Shown: positions 1 through 7,987, counted from the first letter of the stretch. The stretch: 64,000 nucleotides of DNA from DATFTF01 sp963825175 (GCA_963825175.1 CAWGSA010000001.1:558001-622000); one strand, 5' to 3'. The notes: generated from the letters alone by a model not told the origin. A program made the numbers and translations.

Positions 1-43
1 ACGCCGCCGAGAGCTCGGCCGCGACGCCGGAGGCGAGACTTCC

Positions 44-280
44 TTATTCGAGCTCGGACCAGTCCAGATCGAGCGTCAGGCCCAGCCGCCGATCCGGAAG
101 CCGCCGGCGGTCGCCGGAGTCGCGGCGCTCGATCGCCATGCGTTGATCCTCGCGGGGCTTGGACGCGCCCGACCGGCGAACCGATCCCAGACGCCGCGGC
201 ACGCCGTTGCGCCGCTGGTTCCGGCGGCGCTCGTTGCCATTCTTCCCGGGCTCGATCGGGATCAGCACGACCCTTTTCAT
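44..280 (-). CDS. Small basic protein with ERR/DRR motif
   Basis: A 78-residue, Arg-rich protein that I do not recognise. Its start was chosen at the ATG whose upstream sequence reads GAGGGGACC, a usable ribosome binding site; the open frame continues further upstream but without a site. The middle is rich in Arg pairs and the second half carries ERRDSGDRRRLPDRR, followed by an acidic C-terminus ending LDLDWSELE. The same kind of RR-x-ERR-x-DRR stretch occurs near the C-terminus of the unrelated gene at 43498-43827. No membrane segment or signal peptide is visible. Function unknown; moderately likely to be a real gene. Confidence 0.5.
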   Translation of the reverse strand: MKRVVLIPIEPGKNGNERRRNQRRNGVPRRLGSVRRSGASKPREDQRMAIERRDSGDRRRLPDRRLGLTLDLDWSELE

Positions 281-350
281 TGGTCCCCTCGCGGCCGGAC
301 CGCTCCGGCCTCCATGATGATACCCCCGGAGCCGGCCGCTCCTTCTCGCC

Positions 351-442
351 AGGCTTCTAAAAAGGGTGTGGAGCAGCGTTTGCAAGGGCCGCGGGGTCGG
401 ATCCGAGGCGCCGCGACGCCTGCAATCATTTTTCAGCAGGCT
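351..442 (-). mobile_element. Short MITE copy (internally deleted) at the msrA 3' end
   Basis: A 92-bp copy of the element seen complete at 41583-41854. Read on the minus strand it starts AGCCTGCTGAAAAATGATTG and ends CACACCCTTTTTAGAAGCCT, matching both ends of the long copy, with the middle (about 180 bp, including the inner inverted repeat) missing. The terminal repeats are imperfect here. The element overlaps the end of msrA: the codons for the last five residues (QPAEK) and the TGA stop lie inside it. Confidence 0.7.
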
Positions 443-920
443 GCGAGATCTTGCAGGTCGCCAGCCCGCGCTTCTCCAGATAACGCTGGTGGTACTCCTC
501 GGCGGGAAAGAACGGCGCGGCGGCGGTGATCTCGGTGACCACGGGCTTCCTGTAGCGGCCGCTCGCCTCCAGGGCCTCCTTCGAGCGCTGCGCCGCCGTG
601 CGCTGCTCGGGCGTGTGAAAGAAAACAGACGACCGGTACTGGGTCCCGATGTCCGGCCCCTGCCGGTTCCACTGCGTCGGGTCGTGCTCGTTCCAGAAGA
701 CGTCCAGAAGCTGGTCATACGTCACGCGCGCGGGGTCGAATTCGACTTGCACGACCTCGGCATGGCCGGTCTGGTCCGTGCACACGTCCTTGTAGGTCGG
801 ATCCGCGGTGTGGCCGCCGCTATAACCCACCGCCGTCGCGACGACGCCGGGAATCTGCCGGAACGCCGCCTCCACGCCCCAGAAACAGCCGGCCGCGAAT
901 GTCGCTTTCTCTGTACCCAT
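426..920 (-). CDS. msrA: Peptide-methionine (S)-S-oxide reductase MsrA
   Basis: Reduces methionine-S-sulfoxide in proteins and free methionine, using thioredoxin as electron donor; cytosolic oxidative-damage repair. The 164-residue product has the family signature GCFWG at residues 11-15 with the catalytic Cys at 12, then GYSGG and the H-D-P-T block (EHDPTQWNRQGPDIGTQYRS). A late Cys at about 156 (ATCKIS) is a candidate resolving cysteine. GGAGG stands eight bases before the ATG. The extreme C-terminus (QPAEK and stop) is encoded by the short MITE at 351-442, so the ancestral end has probably been replaced. No msrB is seen nearby. Confidence 0.95.
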   Translation of the reverse strand: MGTEKATFAAGCFWGVEAAFRQIPGVVATAVGYSGGHTADPTYKDVCTDQTGHAEVVQVEFDPARVTYDQLLDVFWNEHDPTQWNRQGPDIGTQYRSSVFFHTPEQRTAAQRSKEALEASGRYRKPVVTEITAAAPFFPAEEYHQRYLEKRGLATCKISQPAEK

Positions 921-942
921 GGGAGCCTCCGGAAAGGAAAAG

Positions 943-970
943 TCTAAGGTTCAAGGTCTGAAGTTCAAGG
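943..970. repeat. Heptad repeat array (YYYAAGG-like), copy 1
   Basis: Four consecutive 7-mers, TCTAAGG, TTCAAGG, TCTGAAG, TTCAAGG, in the gap upstream of msrA. A similar three-unit run occurs at 10654-10674. The purine/pyrimidine pattern is unlike neighbouring GC-rich DNA. Function unknown. Confidence 0.5.
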
Positions 971-985
971 CCGGACGAATCCTAA

Positions 986-1390
986 CTACACCTGGGGGCG
1001 GATGTTGGATTCGGGCCGAGCCGGCGACGACGACACGACCTCGGTGTCGATCACCGGTCCTGTCCCCCTCGGGCCGGCGATGTCGGACTTCGGACTGGCT
1101 CCTCCCCGCGTGGCGAAGAAGACGGCCGCCGTCCAGGTCGGGACCAGGTCGAAGAACGGGACGAGCTCCGCAAGAAAAGTCGGAAGAAAGGCCCAGTGCC
1201 ATCCGACCAGGGCCAGCATCGCCAACGCCACCGCGGCGTCCAGAGCGTCGTTGACGATCGAGGCCGCCCCGGGCAGAAACACGGGAAACACGACGATCTG
1301 GAGGAAGTCCGCGGCGATCGCGATCCCTCGCGCCGCCCGCACGCGGCCCGGCGTCACGGTCCGCTGAGGTCGATGTTCCCTGGAGCTCAC
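986..1390 (-). CDS. Small integral membrane protein, function unknown
   Basis: A 134-residue protein with GTG start. Two or three hydrophobic segments are visible: around residues 23-45 (ending VVFPVFLPG), 50-65 (AAVALAMLALVGWHWAF) and 68-95 (FLAELVPFFDLVPTWTAAVFF); the C-terminus is hydrophilic. It follows the zinc-ribbon gene in a GTGA overlap of four bases, so the two are probably translationally coupled. The family resembles uncharacterised small membrane proteins with an LP-x-FD-x-xPTW motif; I do not know a function. Confidence 0.6.
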   Translation of the reverse strand: MSSREHRPQRTVTPGRVRAARGIAIAADFLQIVVFPVFLPGAASIVNDALDAAVALAMLALVGWHWAFLPTFLAELVPFFDLVPTWTAAVFFATRGGASPKSDIAGPRGTGPVIDTEVVSSSPARPESNIRPQV

Positions 1391-1623
1391 CGGTCGAGGC
1401 TAGGACTCGGGCCTTCCGAGGTCAAGCCGTCGGTGTCTCCTTCGCCGGGCGCGGCGGTCGAGTTGCAGCCCCGCCAGCAGACCCAATCCTCGCGCCTTAA
1501 TCGCCCCGACATCTCGCGCCTGGGCCGCCACGTCGCGCCGCACTTGCGGCACCGAAACTGCCGGTGAGAGCCGCGCGGATCGAGCACCTCGACGCCGACG
1601 GAGTCGAAGAAGGATCTGGTCAT
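1387..1623 (-). CDS. Small zinc-ribbon protein
   Basis: A 78-residue protein with two metal-binding knuckles, C-R-K-C-G-A-T-W (residues about 25-32) and W-V-C-W-R-G-C-N (about 47-54), the spacing of a zinc ribbon. The C-terminal 25 residues are low-complexity. An overlapping start at 1630 in another frame is a shadow. It lies upstream of, and overlaps by four bases, the membrane protein at 986-1390. No good ribosome binding site precedes the ATG. Role unknown; zinc binding is inferred from the cysteines. Confidence 0.55.
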   Translation of the reverse strand: MTRSFFDSVGVEVLDPRGSHRQFRCRKCGATWRPRREMSGRLRREDWVCWRGCNSTAAPGEGDTDGLTSEGPSPSLDR

Positions 1624-1703
1624 GGGTCATCGCTACTTATATGTCAACATCCCTGGACCGAGGTGCTCGTTAACGCCGACGGCGGCCCCGCGTCCTTCCA
1701 GGC

Positions 1704-2861
1704 ATGAGAATGCACTGGGCCCTCCTGCCGGCCCTTTCCCTTCTCGTTGGACCCGGCTCCCCACCGCGGCAACCGGCCTCGCCGTGGCGGCCGGCCCGAA
1801 CGATCGACCTGGGATCGGACCACCAGCCGAACTCGCTCGCCGCGGGCGATTTCGACGAAGACGGGAAGCTCGACCTCATCGTCGCCAGCAACCTGGCGCA
1901 GGACGTGGTCGTGTTTCGGGGAGACGGCCGCGGAGGATTCCAGCGCGGCAAGAGCTTTCCCGCCGGGCCGTCCCCTATCCAGATCGCGGTCGCCGACTTG
2001 AACCGGGACGGCCACCTCGACCTGGCCATCGCCAATCACGGCACTCCCCTCGTGACGATCCTTCTGGGAGACGGCCGCGGGGGATTTCGGCCCGCGCCCG
2101 GGTCGCCGCTTCACGTCCGCAGCAATCCTCATCCCCACACGATCGGCGCCTGCGACGTCGACGGGGACGGGTTCCTCGATCTCGTCATCGACAGCTGGGC
2201 CGAGAACCGATTCACCCTGCTGCGCGGCGATGGGACCGGGCGCTTCGCCACTCCTGGCGTCCCGATCGAGGCCGGGCGCAAGCCTTATCGCAACCTCGTT
2301 CTGCGCGACGTGGACGGAGACGGCCGCTGCGACATCGTGGCTCCCAACATGGTCGAGCGCGGAGTCACCATCCTCCACGGAGACGGGCATGGCCACTTCA
2401 CGGGCGCCGAGAATCCTCCGACATCCGCCGGCCCATCCCCCTTCGCGGTGGCCGTGGCCGACTTGAACGGCGACGGAAAACCCGATCTCGCGGTCGCCAA
2501 CTACTCCGGGCAGATCGTGGACCCCTCCGGCGACGGCCTGACCTTTCTGCTCGGGGACGGCCGCGGCCACTTCCGGCTGGGGGTCAGGATCGCGACCGGC
2601 CGCGCCCCGGGGGACGTCGCGGTGGGAGACGTGAACGGAGACGGCATCGCCGACGCGGTCACCGCCGACGCCGACAGCAACGCGTTGACCGTGGCCTTCG
2701 GAGGACCGGACGGCCTCTCCGCCTCTCGCGTGGTCCATGTTCCGCACGGGGGCCGCGGGACCTGGCGTGTCCTTCTCGCCGACTTCGACGGCGACGGACG
2801 CGCCGACGCGGTCACCGCGAACAACGAAGCTCACTCCCTCTCGATCCTGCTGACCCGCTGA
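1704..2861 (+). CDS. Secreted VCBS/FG-GAP repeat beta-propeller protein
   Basis: A 385-residue protein with an N-terminal signal peptide (residues 1 to about 20) followed by seven calcium-binding-type blades, each with a D-x-D/N-x-D-G-x-x-D core: GDFDEDGKLD, ADLNRDGHLD, CDVDGDGFLD, RDVDGDGRCD, ADLNGDGKPD, GDVNGDGIAD, ADFDGDGRAD. This pattern is the integrin-like FG-GAP/VCBS fold and fills the mature protein, which suggests a single seven-bladed propeller without an enzymatic domain. It is convergent with the deacetylase gene. The ligand is unknown; surface adhesion or scaffolding is the usual inference. Confidence 0.85.
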   Translation: MRMHWALLPALSLLVGPGSPPRQPASPWRPARTIDLGSDHQPNSLAAGDFDEDGKLDLIVASNLAQDVVVFRGDGRGGFQRGKSFPAGPSPIQIAVADLNRDGHLDLAIANHGTPLVTILLGDGRGGFRPAPGSPLHVRSNPHPHTIGACDVDGDGFLDLVIDSWAENRFTLLRGDGTGRFATPGVPIEAGRKPYRNLVLRDVDGDGRCDIVAPNMVERGVTILHGDGHGHFTGAENPPTSAGPSPFAVAVADLNGDGKPDLAVANYSGQIVDPSGDGLTFLLGDGRGHFRLGVRIATGRAPGDVAVGDVNGDGIADAVTADADSNALTVAFGGPDGLSASRVVHVPHGGRGTWRVLLADFDGDGRADAVTANNEAHSLSILLTR

Positions 2862-2882
2862 CGGAGGATCGACCGCGAACTC

Positions 2883-3863
2883 CTACTCCTCGGGGACGCC
2901 GGCGGCGTCCATGACGAAACGCGGAGCCCGCGGCTCTCCCGGCAGAACGCTGTTCTTCCCGCGGGAGAGAGCCCATCGGTGGAGCCACGAGATCCCGCCA
3001 GGACCGATGAAGGTGTCGGCCGAGGCGTAGGCCGGATCCTCGAGGGCGCGGTCGAGCGAGACGAACGCATACCCGCGCGCGCGGAGGGCGCGCGCGAGAT
3101 CGACGAAGTGGTCGGCGTTCAACGCATTGGCGTGGACGAGAAGAATCTGTCGGATGTCCCGGGAGAACAGAGCCGACGACTGGCGCTCGAAGTAGCGGAC
3201 CTTCTCCTCCATGTATGGGACGTATGCCGCGGCCACGGCCTGCGCGCCGGCGGAGTCGCCCCGCCGCCCGGCCAGAGCGTAGGCCCGGGCGAAGATCCAG
3301 TCGGAGTTATCGACGGTCACCGGTGCGACGCGGTAGCCGCGGCGCGCCAGGAAGTCTTCGAGCCGGCGCCGTGTGTCCAGCGACCGGCCGGTGTGCAGGA
3401 ACGGGTGGCGAAAGTATCGGAGAGTGAGACCCTTCGCCGACAGCAGCCGGCGCGCCGTCTCTTCGCCGCTCACGACGTCTTCTTCGTACGCATCGAGCGC
3501 GGAGGCGTGCAGGTCCAGGTGCGAGAAGGTGTGGTTGCCCAGCTCGAGCCCGGCGTCGAGCCAGACCTCGAGCAGCGCGGCCCGATCCGGCTGGAAGACT
3601 CCGCCCGGCGCCAGCTTGCTCTCGTTGACGAAGCCGATCGCGGGGATCCGCTCCGCGGCGAGGGACCGGACCAACCGGTCCGTCAGCCGCGCCAGCTCCG
3701 GCAGCCCCTCTTCGGGCGCGACCACGCCCGGCAGATCGTCGAATGTCACTGCCATTTCGCGCGCCGGCGCCGGAGCCGGCCGTCTGCCGGAAGAGAACGT
3801 ACCCGGCGCCGCCACGCAAGCGGCCAGCGCGAGACAGAGAAGAATCGGCCCGGAGCGCGTCAT
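2883..3863 (-). CDS. Polysaccharide deacetylase family lipoprotein
   Basis: A 326-residue NodB-homology (carbohydrate esterase 4) protein. The N-terminus is a lipoprotein signal (LCLALAAC). The NodB motifs follow in order: AVTFDDLPG (general base Asp plus metal Asp), GNHTFSHLDL (the two metal-binding His), RHPFLHTG, and LLVHAN near the C-terminal third. Members remove N-acetyl groups from cell-wall or extracellular glycans. The sequence after motif 2 resembles the periplasmic subgroup seen in Gram-negative bacteria. Substrate cannot be told from sequence. It stands alone, convergent with the propeller protein and divergent from the selenoprotein gene. Confidence 0.85.
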   Translation of the reverse strand: MTRSGPILLCLALAACVAAPGTFSSGRRPAPAPAREMAVTFDDLPGVVAPEEGLPELARLTDRLVRSLAAERIPAIGFVNESKLAPGGVFQPDRAALLEVWLDAGLELGNHTFSHLDLHASALDAYEEDVVSGEETARRLLSAKGLTLRYFRHPFLHTGRSLDTRRRLEDFLARRGYRVAPVTVDNSDWIFARAYALAGRRGDSAGAQAVAAAYVPYMEEKVRYFERQSSALFSRDIRQILLVHANALNADHFVDLARALRARGYAFVSLDRALEDPAYASADTFIGPGGISWLHRWALSRGKNSVLPGEPRAPRFVMDAAGVPEE

Positions 3864-3970
3864 GCGTCACACGATACGCGAGCCGGAGCGCGGGCTCCGC
3901 AATGCGATCGCATCAGGCGAGGGCCTCCGGCGCGGAGTAATCTCTCCCGCAGCGTTCCGGAGGGCGCCCG

Positions 3971-4720
3971 ATGGCCTCATTCGCCGACCTCTCGCTGAAG
4001 GAACGGCTTTTCCTGCTCGGCTACCGATTCCGGAAAGTCGATCCGGTGCCGTGGACGACGCCGCGAAAGCCGCTGGCGCAATCGCGGGTCGCGTTGATCT
4101 CGACCGGCGGCGTGTCCCTGCCGGACCAGGCCCCGTTCGACGCCTCGATCCGAGGCGGGGACCCCTCCTGGCGCGAGATCCCGGCGGCCACCGACGTTTC
4201 GCGCCTCCACATCGGACAGCGGTCCGAGGCGTTCGACCACGCCGGCTTCGAGCAGGACCGCAACCTCGGGTTCCCGCTCGATCGCCTTCGCGAAATGGCC
4301 GAGCGGGGCGAGATTGGATCGGTCGCTCCCCGCGCGTTCTCCGTCATGGGGTCGATCACCGCACCGGGCCGGTTCGTCTCGCGCACCGTCCCGGCCCTCG
4401 CCGACCGGCTGGCGCAAGACGGCGCCGACGCCGCTCTGCTCGTGCCGGTGTGACCGATGTGTCATCAGACGGTCGGTCTGATCGCGGAGGCCCTCGAGCG
4501 GCGTGGCATCGCCACGACCTCGATCACGATGCTTCCGGAGATCACCCGGAAAGTCGGAGTTCCGCGGGCTCTGTCCGTGCCCTATCCCCTGGGCTACCCT
4601 CTCGGGCGGCCGGACGACCCGGCGCTCCAGAGCGAGATCGTGCGCGCCGCGCTCCTTCTTCTCGCGCACCCGGGGCCTCCTCCGGTGCTCACCGCGTTTC
4701 GCGAACCCGCGCGAGCTTGA
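3971..4720 (+). CDS. Selenoprotein of the glycine/sarcosine/betaine/D-proline reductase B family (TGA = Sec)
   Basis: Read through one in-frame TGA (4451-4453) this is a 249-residue protein. N-terminal part 1-160 has the substrate-reductase core (SRVALISTGGVSL, RGGDPSWREIP, DVSRLHIG); after the TGA the same frame continues P-M-C-H-Q-T-V-G-L and PYPLGYPLG, both characteristic of the PrdB/GrdB-like family. The TGA therefore sits at U161 of a U-P-M-C redox motif where relatives have Cys or Sec. A hairpin with a GG-starting loop lies 18 bases downstream (separate entry). GGAGGG precedes the ATG. Conventional callers split it into 3971-4453 and 4457-4720. Substrate unknown: solitary members lack the glycine reductase complex. 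Sec decoding needs selA/B/C/D elsewhere. Confidence 0.8.
4464..4482 (+). promoter_or_regulatory. Candidate bacterial SECIS hairpin
   Basis: ATCAGAC-GGTCG-GTCTGAT forms a perfect seven-base-pair stem with a five-base loop beginning GG. The loop starts 18 bases after the TGA at 4451-4453. Bacterial SECIS elements lie directly downstream of the UGA and usually have a G among the first two loop bases, so position and loop both fit. It is also coding sequence (HQTVGLI). Confidence 0.65.
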
Positions 4721-4738
4721 GGCCGGGGCGGGAGCTCC

Positions 4739-5356
4739 ATGATCCGCGGAGAGATTTTCAACAGCCTGACCCATCTGGCGGGATCGCTCTTCGCGGTGGC
4801 CGGGCTGGGCGCCCTGCTCTCGGCGTCGATCCGATCCGGAGACCCGCGAAAGATCGCGAGTTTTGCGATCTACGGAACCGCGCTGGTGGCGCTGTATCTC
4901 TTCTCGACCCTCTACCACTCCCTCTCCGGCCCGGCCAAGCGGGTCTTCCGCCGTCTGGACCACACCAGCATCTACGTCCTGATCGCCGGCACGTACACGC
5001 CGTTCGCGCTCATCAGCCTGCGAGGCAGGGAGGGGAACTGGCTCCTGGCCGTCGTGTGGTTCCTGGCCGCCGCGGGCATTCTCCAGGAGTTCCTGCTGCC
5101 AAAGAGAGTTCGTCCCCTCTCGGTCTCGCTCTATCTCCTGATGGGCTGGCTCGCCCTGGTGGCCGCCGCACCCTTATACCGGTCGATCGGCGCGGCGGGA
5201 ATGGCCTGGCTCGTCACGGGCGGCATCCTCTACACCGCCGGCGTCTTCTTCTACCTCGTCGACGAGAAGTACGCTCACAGCCACGGCGTCTTCCACCTCT
5301 TCGTGCTCGGCGGAAGCGTGGCGCACTTCGTGACCGTGCTCTTTTACGTGGCTTAG
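4739..5356 (+). CDS. trhA: Hemolysin III / TrhA-family membrane protein
   Basis: A 205-residue protein of the PAQR-related hemolysin III family, with seven predicted membrane helices. Family features are visible: the N-terminal N-x-x-T-H-L segment, STLYHS, R-R-L-D-H-T-S-I-Y-x-L-I-A-G-T-Y-T-P, and the C-terminal S-H-x-x-x-H (HSHGVFHLFV) that supplies metal-type ligands. Members influence membrane-lipid homeostasis; the old hemolysin name is misleading. It starts 18 bases after the selenoprotein gene with GGGAG before the ATG, so co-transcription is likely. Confidence 0.9.
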   Translation: MIRGEIFNSLTHLAGSLFAVAGLGALLSASIRSGDPRKIASFAIYGTALVALYLFSTLYHSLSGPAKRVFRRLDHTSIYVLIAGTYTPFALISLRGREGNWLLAVVWFLAAAGILQEFLLPKRVRPLSVSLYLLMGWLALVAAAPLYRSIGAAGMAWLVTGGILYTAGVFFYLVDEKYAHSHGVFHLFVLGGSVAHFVTVLFYVA

Positions 5357-5393
5357 TGTCTTGGAACGAAGATCCCCATAGCGCCTCCGTGCC

Positions 5394-5421
5394 GTAGGGG
5401 CGGCCCTCGCGGCCGCCCGCG
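5394..5421 (+). repeat. REP-like palindrome GTAGGGGCGGCC, copy 1
   Basis: GGGCGGCC-CTCGC-GGCCGCCC-type hairpin preceded by GTAG, in the gap after the TrhA gene. A second copy in opposite orientation is at 47431-47456 with about 23 of 25 bases identical. No T-run follows, so it is not a classical intrinsic terminator. Confidence 0.5.
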
Positions 5422-5492
5422 GGCGGTGACAGGCGCCGCCCGGTCGAACCGAAACTTCCGTTCCAGGACATTCGCAGGCGGATCGGCGCGGA

Positions 5493-6812
5493 TCAGCTCG
5501 CGGCGGCCAGCTTCTTCTTCAGTCCGGCGATCGTCCGCTCCGAGCGCTGGCCGGGCGGGAGGCTCTCCGCGTAGGCCACCGCGTCCTCGAGGGTCTTGCG
5601 CGCCGCCGCTGCGTCGCCCTTGCCGGCGTAGATCTCGGCCCGCGCGGTCAGGATCCCGATCTTTCGCGGTCCATAGGCGCGCGCCAGCGCCCGGTCGGAC
5701 GCGGCCAGGGCGTCGTCCCATCGCTTCATCGCCCGATAGGCGAGCGCCAGACGGGCCGGCGGGTTGTAGTCGTCGGGGGCGTCGCGCTCGGAGGCTTCCA
5801 GCATCGGGATGGCCCGCTCGGGCTCGCCGAGCTCGAGGTACGCGCCCACCCGGTGCGAATCGAAGACCATCCGCCCGGCCGGGCTTCCCGCGGCGGCAGC
5901 CTGCTTTTCCAGATAAGCGGCCCAGGTCATGAGGACCTTGCGGCGGCCCTCCGCGTCCTTGGCGTCCTCGCGCTCGTCGGCCAGCGATTCGTAGACGGAT
6001 GACACGTCGTCCGCCGCGGCGTCCGCCGGCGGCGCGGCGACCACGGCCCGGGCATCCTCGGCCAGCGCGGAGACGAGTCCCGCGCGGGAGGCGTCCCCGG
6101 CATCGATCCGCGTCGCGCAGGTCAGGCCCAGGCTGGCGATGTTGGCCGCGGACGACGTGTGCGCGAGCCTTGGAAACGCCTCGCGGGCCGTTTCGGCACA
6201 CGCCTTGGACTCCCGGAGGACGTCCAACGCGAAAAGGAGCGACTCGGTCGCGCGCGCGTAGTGCGGCCATCCTGCCGGCGCCCGGGAGAGGGCGAGACGG
6301 TACTCCCGGGCCGCATCGGCGTTTTTGCCCTCGCCGTACAGCCGATCGGCGCGGGCCAGGACATCATCGACTCCCCGTTCCCGGCCTCCCGCCGCGGCGC
6401 GGCCATCGTCCAGAATCTTGCCGACCTGCGCGACCGTCGCGCTGCCGACCCAGCGCAGCACGACCTTCTCCGACTTCGGATCGATCACGAAGAACGAAGG
6501 CCAGGCCTCGACCGGAAACTTCGCGAGAACGGGGGCGTTTTCCTTCTTCTCGGTGTTGATGGAGAGCCAGACGAACTGTCCGGCGCGCCGCTCGAGATTC
6601 TTGTCGGTGAAGACAAAAGCTCGCATCGAGCGGCACGTGTGTCACCAGGGCGCCCAGGCCTCGAGGAAGATGGGGACCTGCCGCGAGCGGGCCAGCGTCA
6701 AGGCTCGCGCGTAGTCGTCGTCGACGAAGGGCAGCGCTCCGCGCGCCGCCGGCGCCACAGCCGCCGCAAAAACCGCCGCCGCGAGCAAGGGCAAGGCTCG
6801 AAAATGCTTCAT
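5493..6812 (-). CDS. Secreted thioredoxin-fold selenoprotein with TPR-like C-terminus (TGA = Sec)
   Basis: Read through one in-frame TGA (6642-6644) this is a 439-residue protein. Residues 1-25 are a signal peptide (LPLLAAAVFAAAVAPAARG). A thioredoxin-fold domain follows with E-A-W-A-P-W-U-H-T-C-R-S-M, where U57 is the TGA and C60 the partner; relatives have W-C-x-x-C here. WPSFFVIDP supplies the cis-Pro. From about residue 150 the protein is helical and tetratricopeptide-like. Without read-through a caller starts at the ATG at 6626, losing the signal peptide and half of the active site. The ATG is preceded only by CGGAG. Likely role: periplasmic disulfide or peroxide chemistry. A plain Cys-to-stop mutation is the alternative, less likely given the second UxxC gene 2 kb away. 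Confidence 0.75.
6619..6631 (-). promoter_or_regulatory. Candidate SECIS-like hairpin of the thioredoxin-fold selenoprotein
   Basis: On the minus strand GCTC-GATGC-GAGC (or GCTCG-ATG-CGAGC) begins 11 bases after the TGA at 6642-6644; the loop falls about 15-19 bases downstream and begins with G if the last pair opens. This is shorter and weaker than the hairpin in the 3971 gene. Assignment is tentative. Confidence 0.35.
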
Positions 6813-6836
6813 CTCCGGGATTGTAGCCCGCCCGCC

Positions 6837-7274
6837 TCAGATGATCGGCGTCGGCGTCTGAAAGATGGACGTCGGGCTGGGCACCGGCGTCGGCGTCTGG
6901 AAGATCGGCGTATCGGACGCCACCGGAGTGGGCGACTGAAAGATCGATGTCGGTGACGGAATCGGCGTCAGGAACGGGGTCGGCGTGGGAGGAGCCGTGG
7001 CCACGGCGGTCGCCGTCGGCACGGGCGTCGCCCCGGTCGGGACCGGGGTCGGCGAGGAGCCACCCGGCGGCTGGGGTGTCGGCGGCGGGGTGCCGACGGT
7101 CGGGGTCGGGGGAAAAGGAATGACCGATGGGATCGGAGTCGGCGTGCCGGAGTCCGAGGCTGGAGTCGCGGTCGGAGCAACGGGGTTCGTCATCGTGTTG
7201 GAGTCCTTGCAGCCGCCCGCCGCAGCGAGCAGGACCGCCGCTCCGAGAAGGCCCGCTCGCTGGATGGAGGTCAC
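6837..7274 (-). CDS. Proline/threonine-rich lipoprotein
   Basis: A 145-residue protein starting at GTG, with a lipoprotein signal ending LAAAGGC. The mature part is almost entirely Pro/Thr/Ser, built from short PTPT units and several SIFQTPTPV-type repeats at the C-terminus. Such sequences are extended, surface-exposed linkers or stalks. The open frame runs upstream to 7901 but that part overlaps the membrane gene at 7325-7987 and is a shadow. No catalytic domain is present; function unknown. Confidence 0.6.
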   Translation of the reverse strand: MTSIQRAGLLGAAVLLAAAGGCKDSNTMTNPVAPTATPASDSGTPTPIPSVIPFPPTPTVGTPPPTPQPPGGSSPTPVPTGATPVPTATAVATAPPTPTPFLTPIPSPTSIFQSPTPVASDTPIFQTPTPVPSPTSIFQTPTPII

Positions 7275-7324
7275 GTCGCTGCTCGCTTTCTCTTGATCGA
7301 TCGACGCTGCCAGAGCCCTGAGGA

Positions 7325-7987
7325 TTACAGAGGAACGCGACGCGTGCGATGGCGATTGATCCAGTAACCCCACGGAAGGACGACCAGCCAGCCCATGACC
7401 GCGCCCGATATCGCCACCACGCGCGCGTCCGGAGGTGGAGGTGCAAGCATCGCGCCGATCCAGAGCGCCGCGAGCATCCCCAGCAGCAGCCAGAGCGCCC
7501 ACACGCCCCCCCGATCCACCGGCCGCGTCGCGCGGACGTAGACCCCGATTCCAACCGCGAAGACCGTCCCCTCGAGGAGCACGGTGGCCGGGATCGAATT
7601 CCAGAGGCCGAGTCCCAGATACGGCCCGTGAAAGAAGACGGGCATGTCCGGCCGGTGCATCAGGACGTCCAGGAACCAGTGGCTGATCACGCCGGCGAAC
7701 AACAGGAGCGCCGCTCCGGCGTCCCTTTTTCTTGCCCAGTGAAGAGCGGCAAAGAGCGCGCCCCACGCGGTCAAAGCGACCAGGCTGTGGCTCCACGGAT
7801 AGTCGTAGAAATCGAGCTGGCTTGCCGCCATGAGCCCGGGAGCGATCCGCACGTGCTCGACGCCGGCCAGCAGAAGGACCGGCCAGACGAGATCGGCCCA
7901 CTGCACCGCCAGCAAGAGCGTCCCCAGCGAAACCCGCGGAGCCGCTCGCTTGGCGGCGAGCCCGACTCCGAAGTGCCCGACGAACAC
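7325..7987 (-). CDS. Inner-membrane protein of the metal-dependent-hydrolase-like type
   Basis: A 220-residue polytopic protein with GTG start and AGGAGG 11 bases upstream. It begins F-V-G-H-F-G-V-G-L-A-A-K-R, continues with D-Y-P-W-S-H-S, and has G-V-I-S-H-W-F-L-D and MHRPDMP, the pattern of His/Asp ligands in membrane hydrolase-like proteins related to YdjM/DUF457. About six hydrophobic helices. It is the last gene of a tight three-gene run (9323 to 7325) with gaps of 3 and 13 bases. Enzymatic activity in this group is unproven. Confidence 0.7.
   Translation of the reverse strand: MFVGHFGVGLAAKRAAPRVSLGTLLLAVQWADLVWPVLLLAGVEHVRIAPGLMAASQLDFYDYPWSHSLVALTAWGALFAALHWARKRDAGAALLLFAGVISHWFLDVLMHRPDMPVFFHGPYLGLGLWNSIPATVLLEGTVFAVGIGVYVRATRPVDRGGVWALWLLLGMLAALWIGAMLAPPPPDARVVAISGAVMGWLVVLPWGYWINRHRTRRVPL

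Noticed and set aside
4451..4453. TGA as a true stop of a 160-residue protein
   Set aside because: The same frame continues with family-specific sequence, and a second ATG three bases later is inside the motif; read-through explains it better.
6837..7274. P/T-rich repeats as a microsatellite-like DNA repeat
   Set aside because: The repeat is a coding feature of a lipoprotein with a signal peptide, and units vary at the DNA level.
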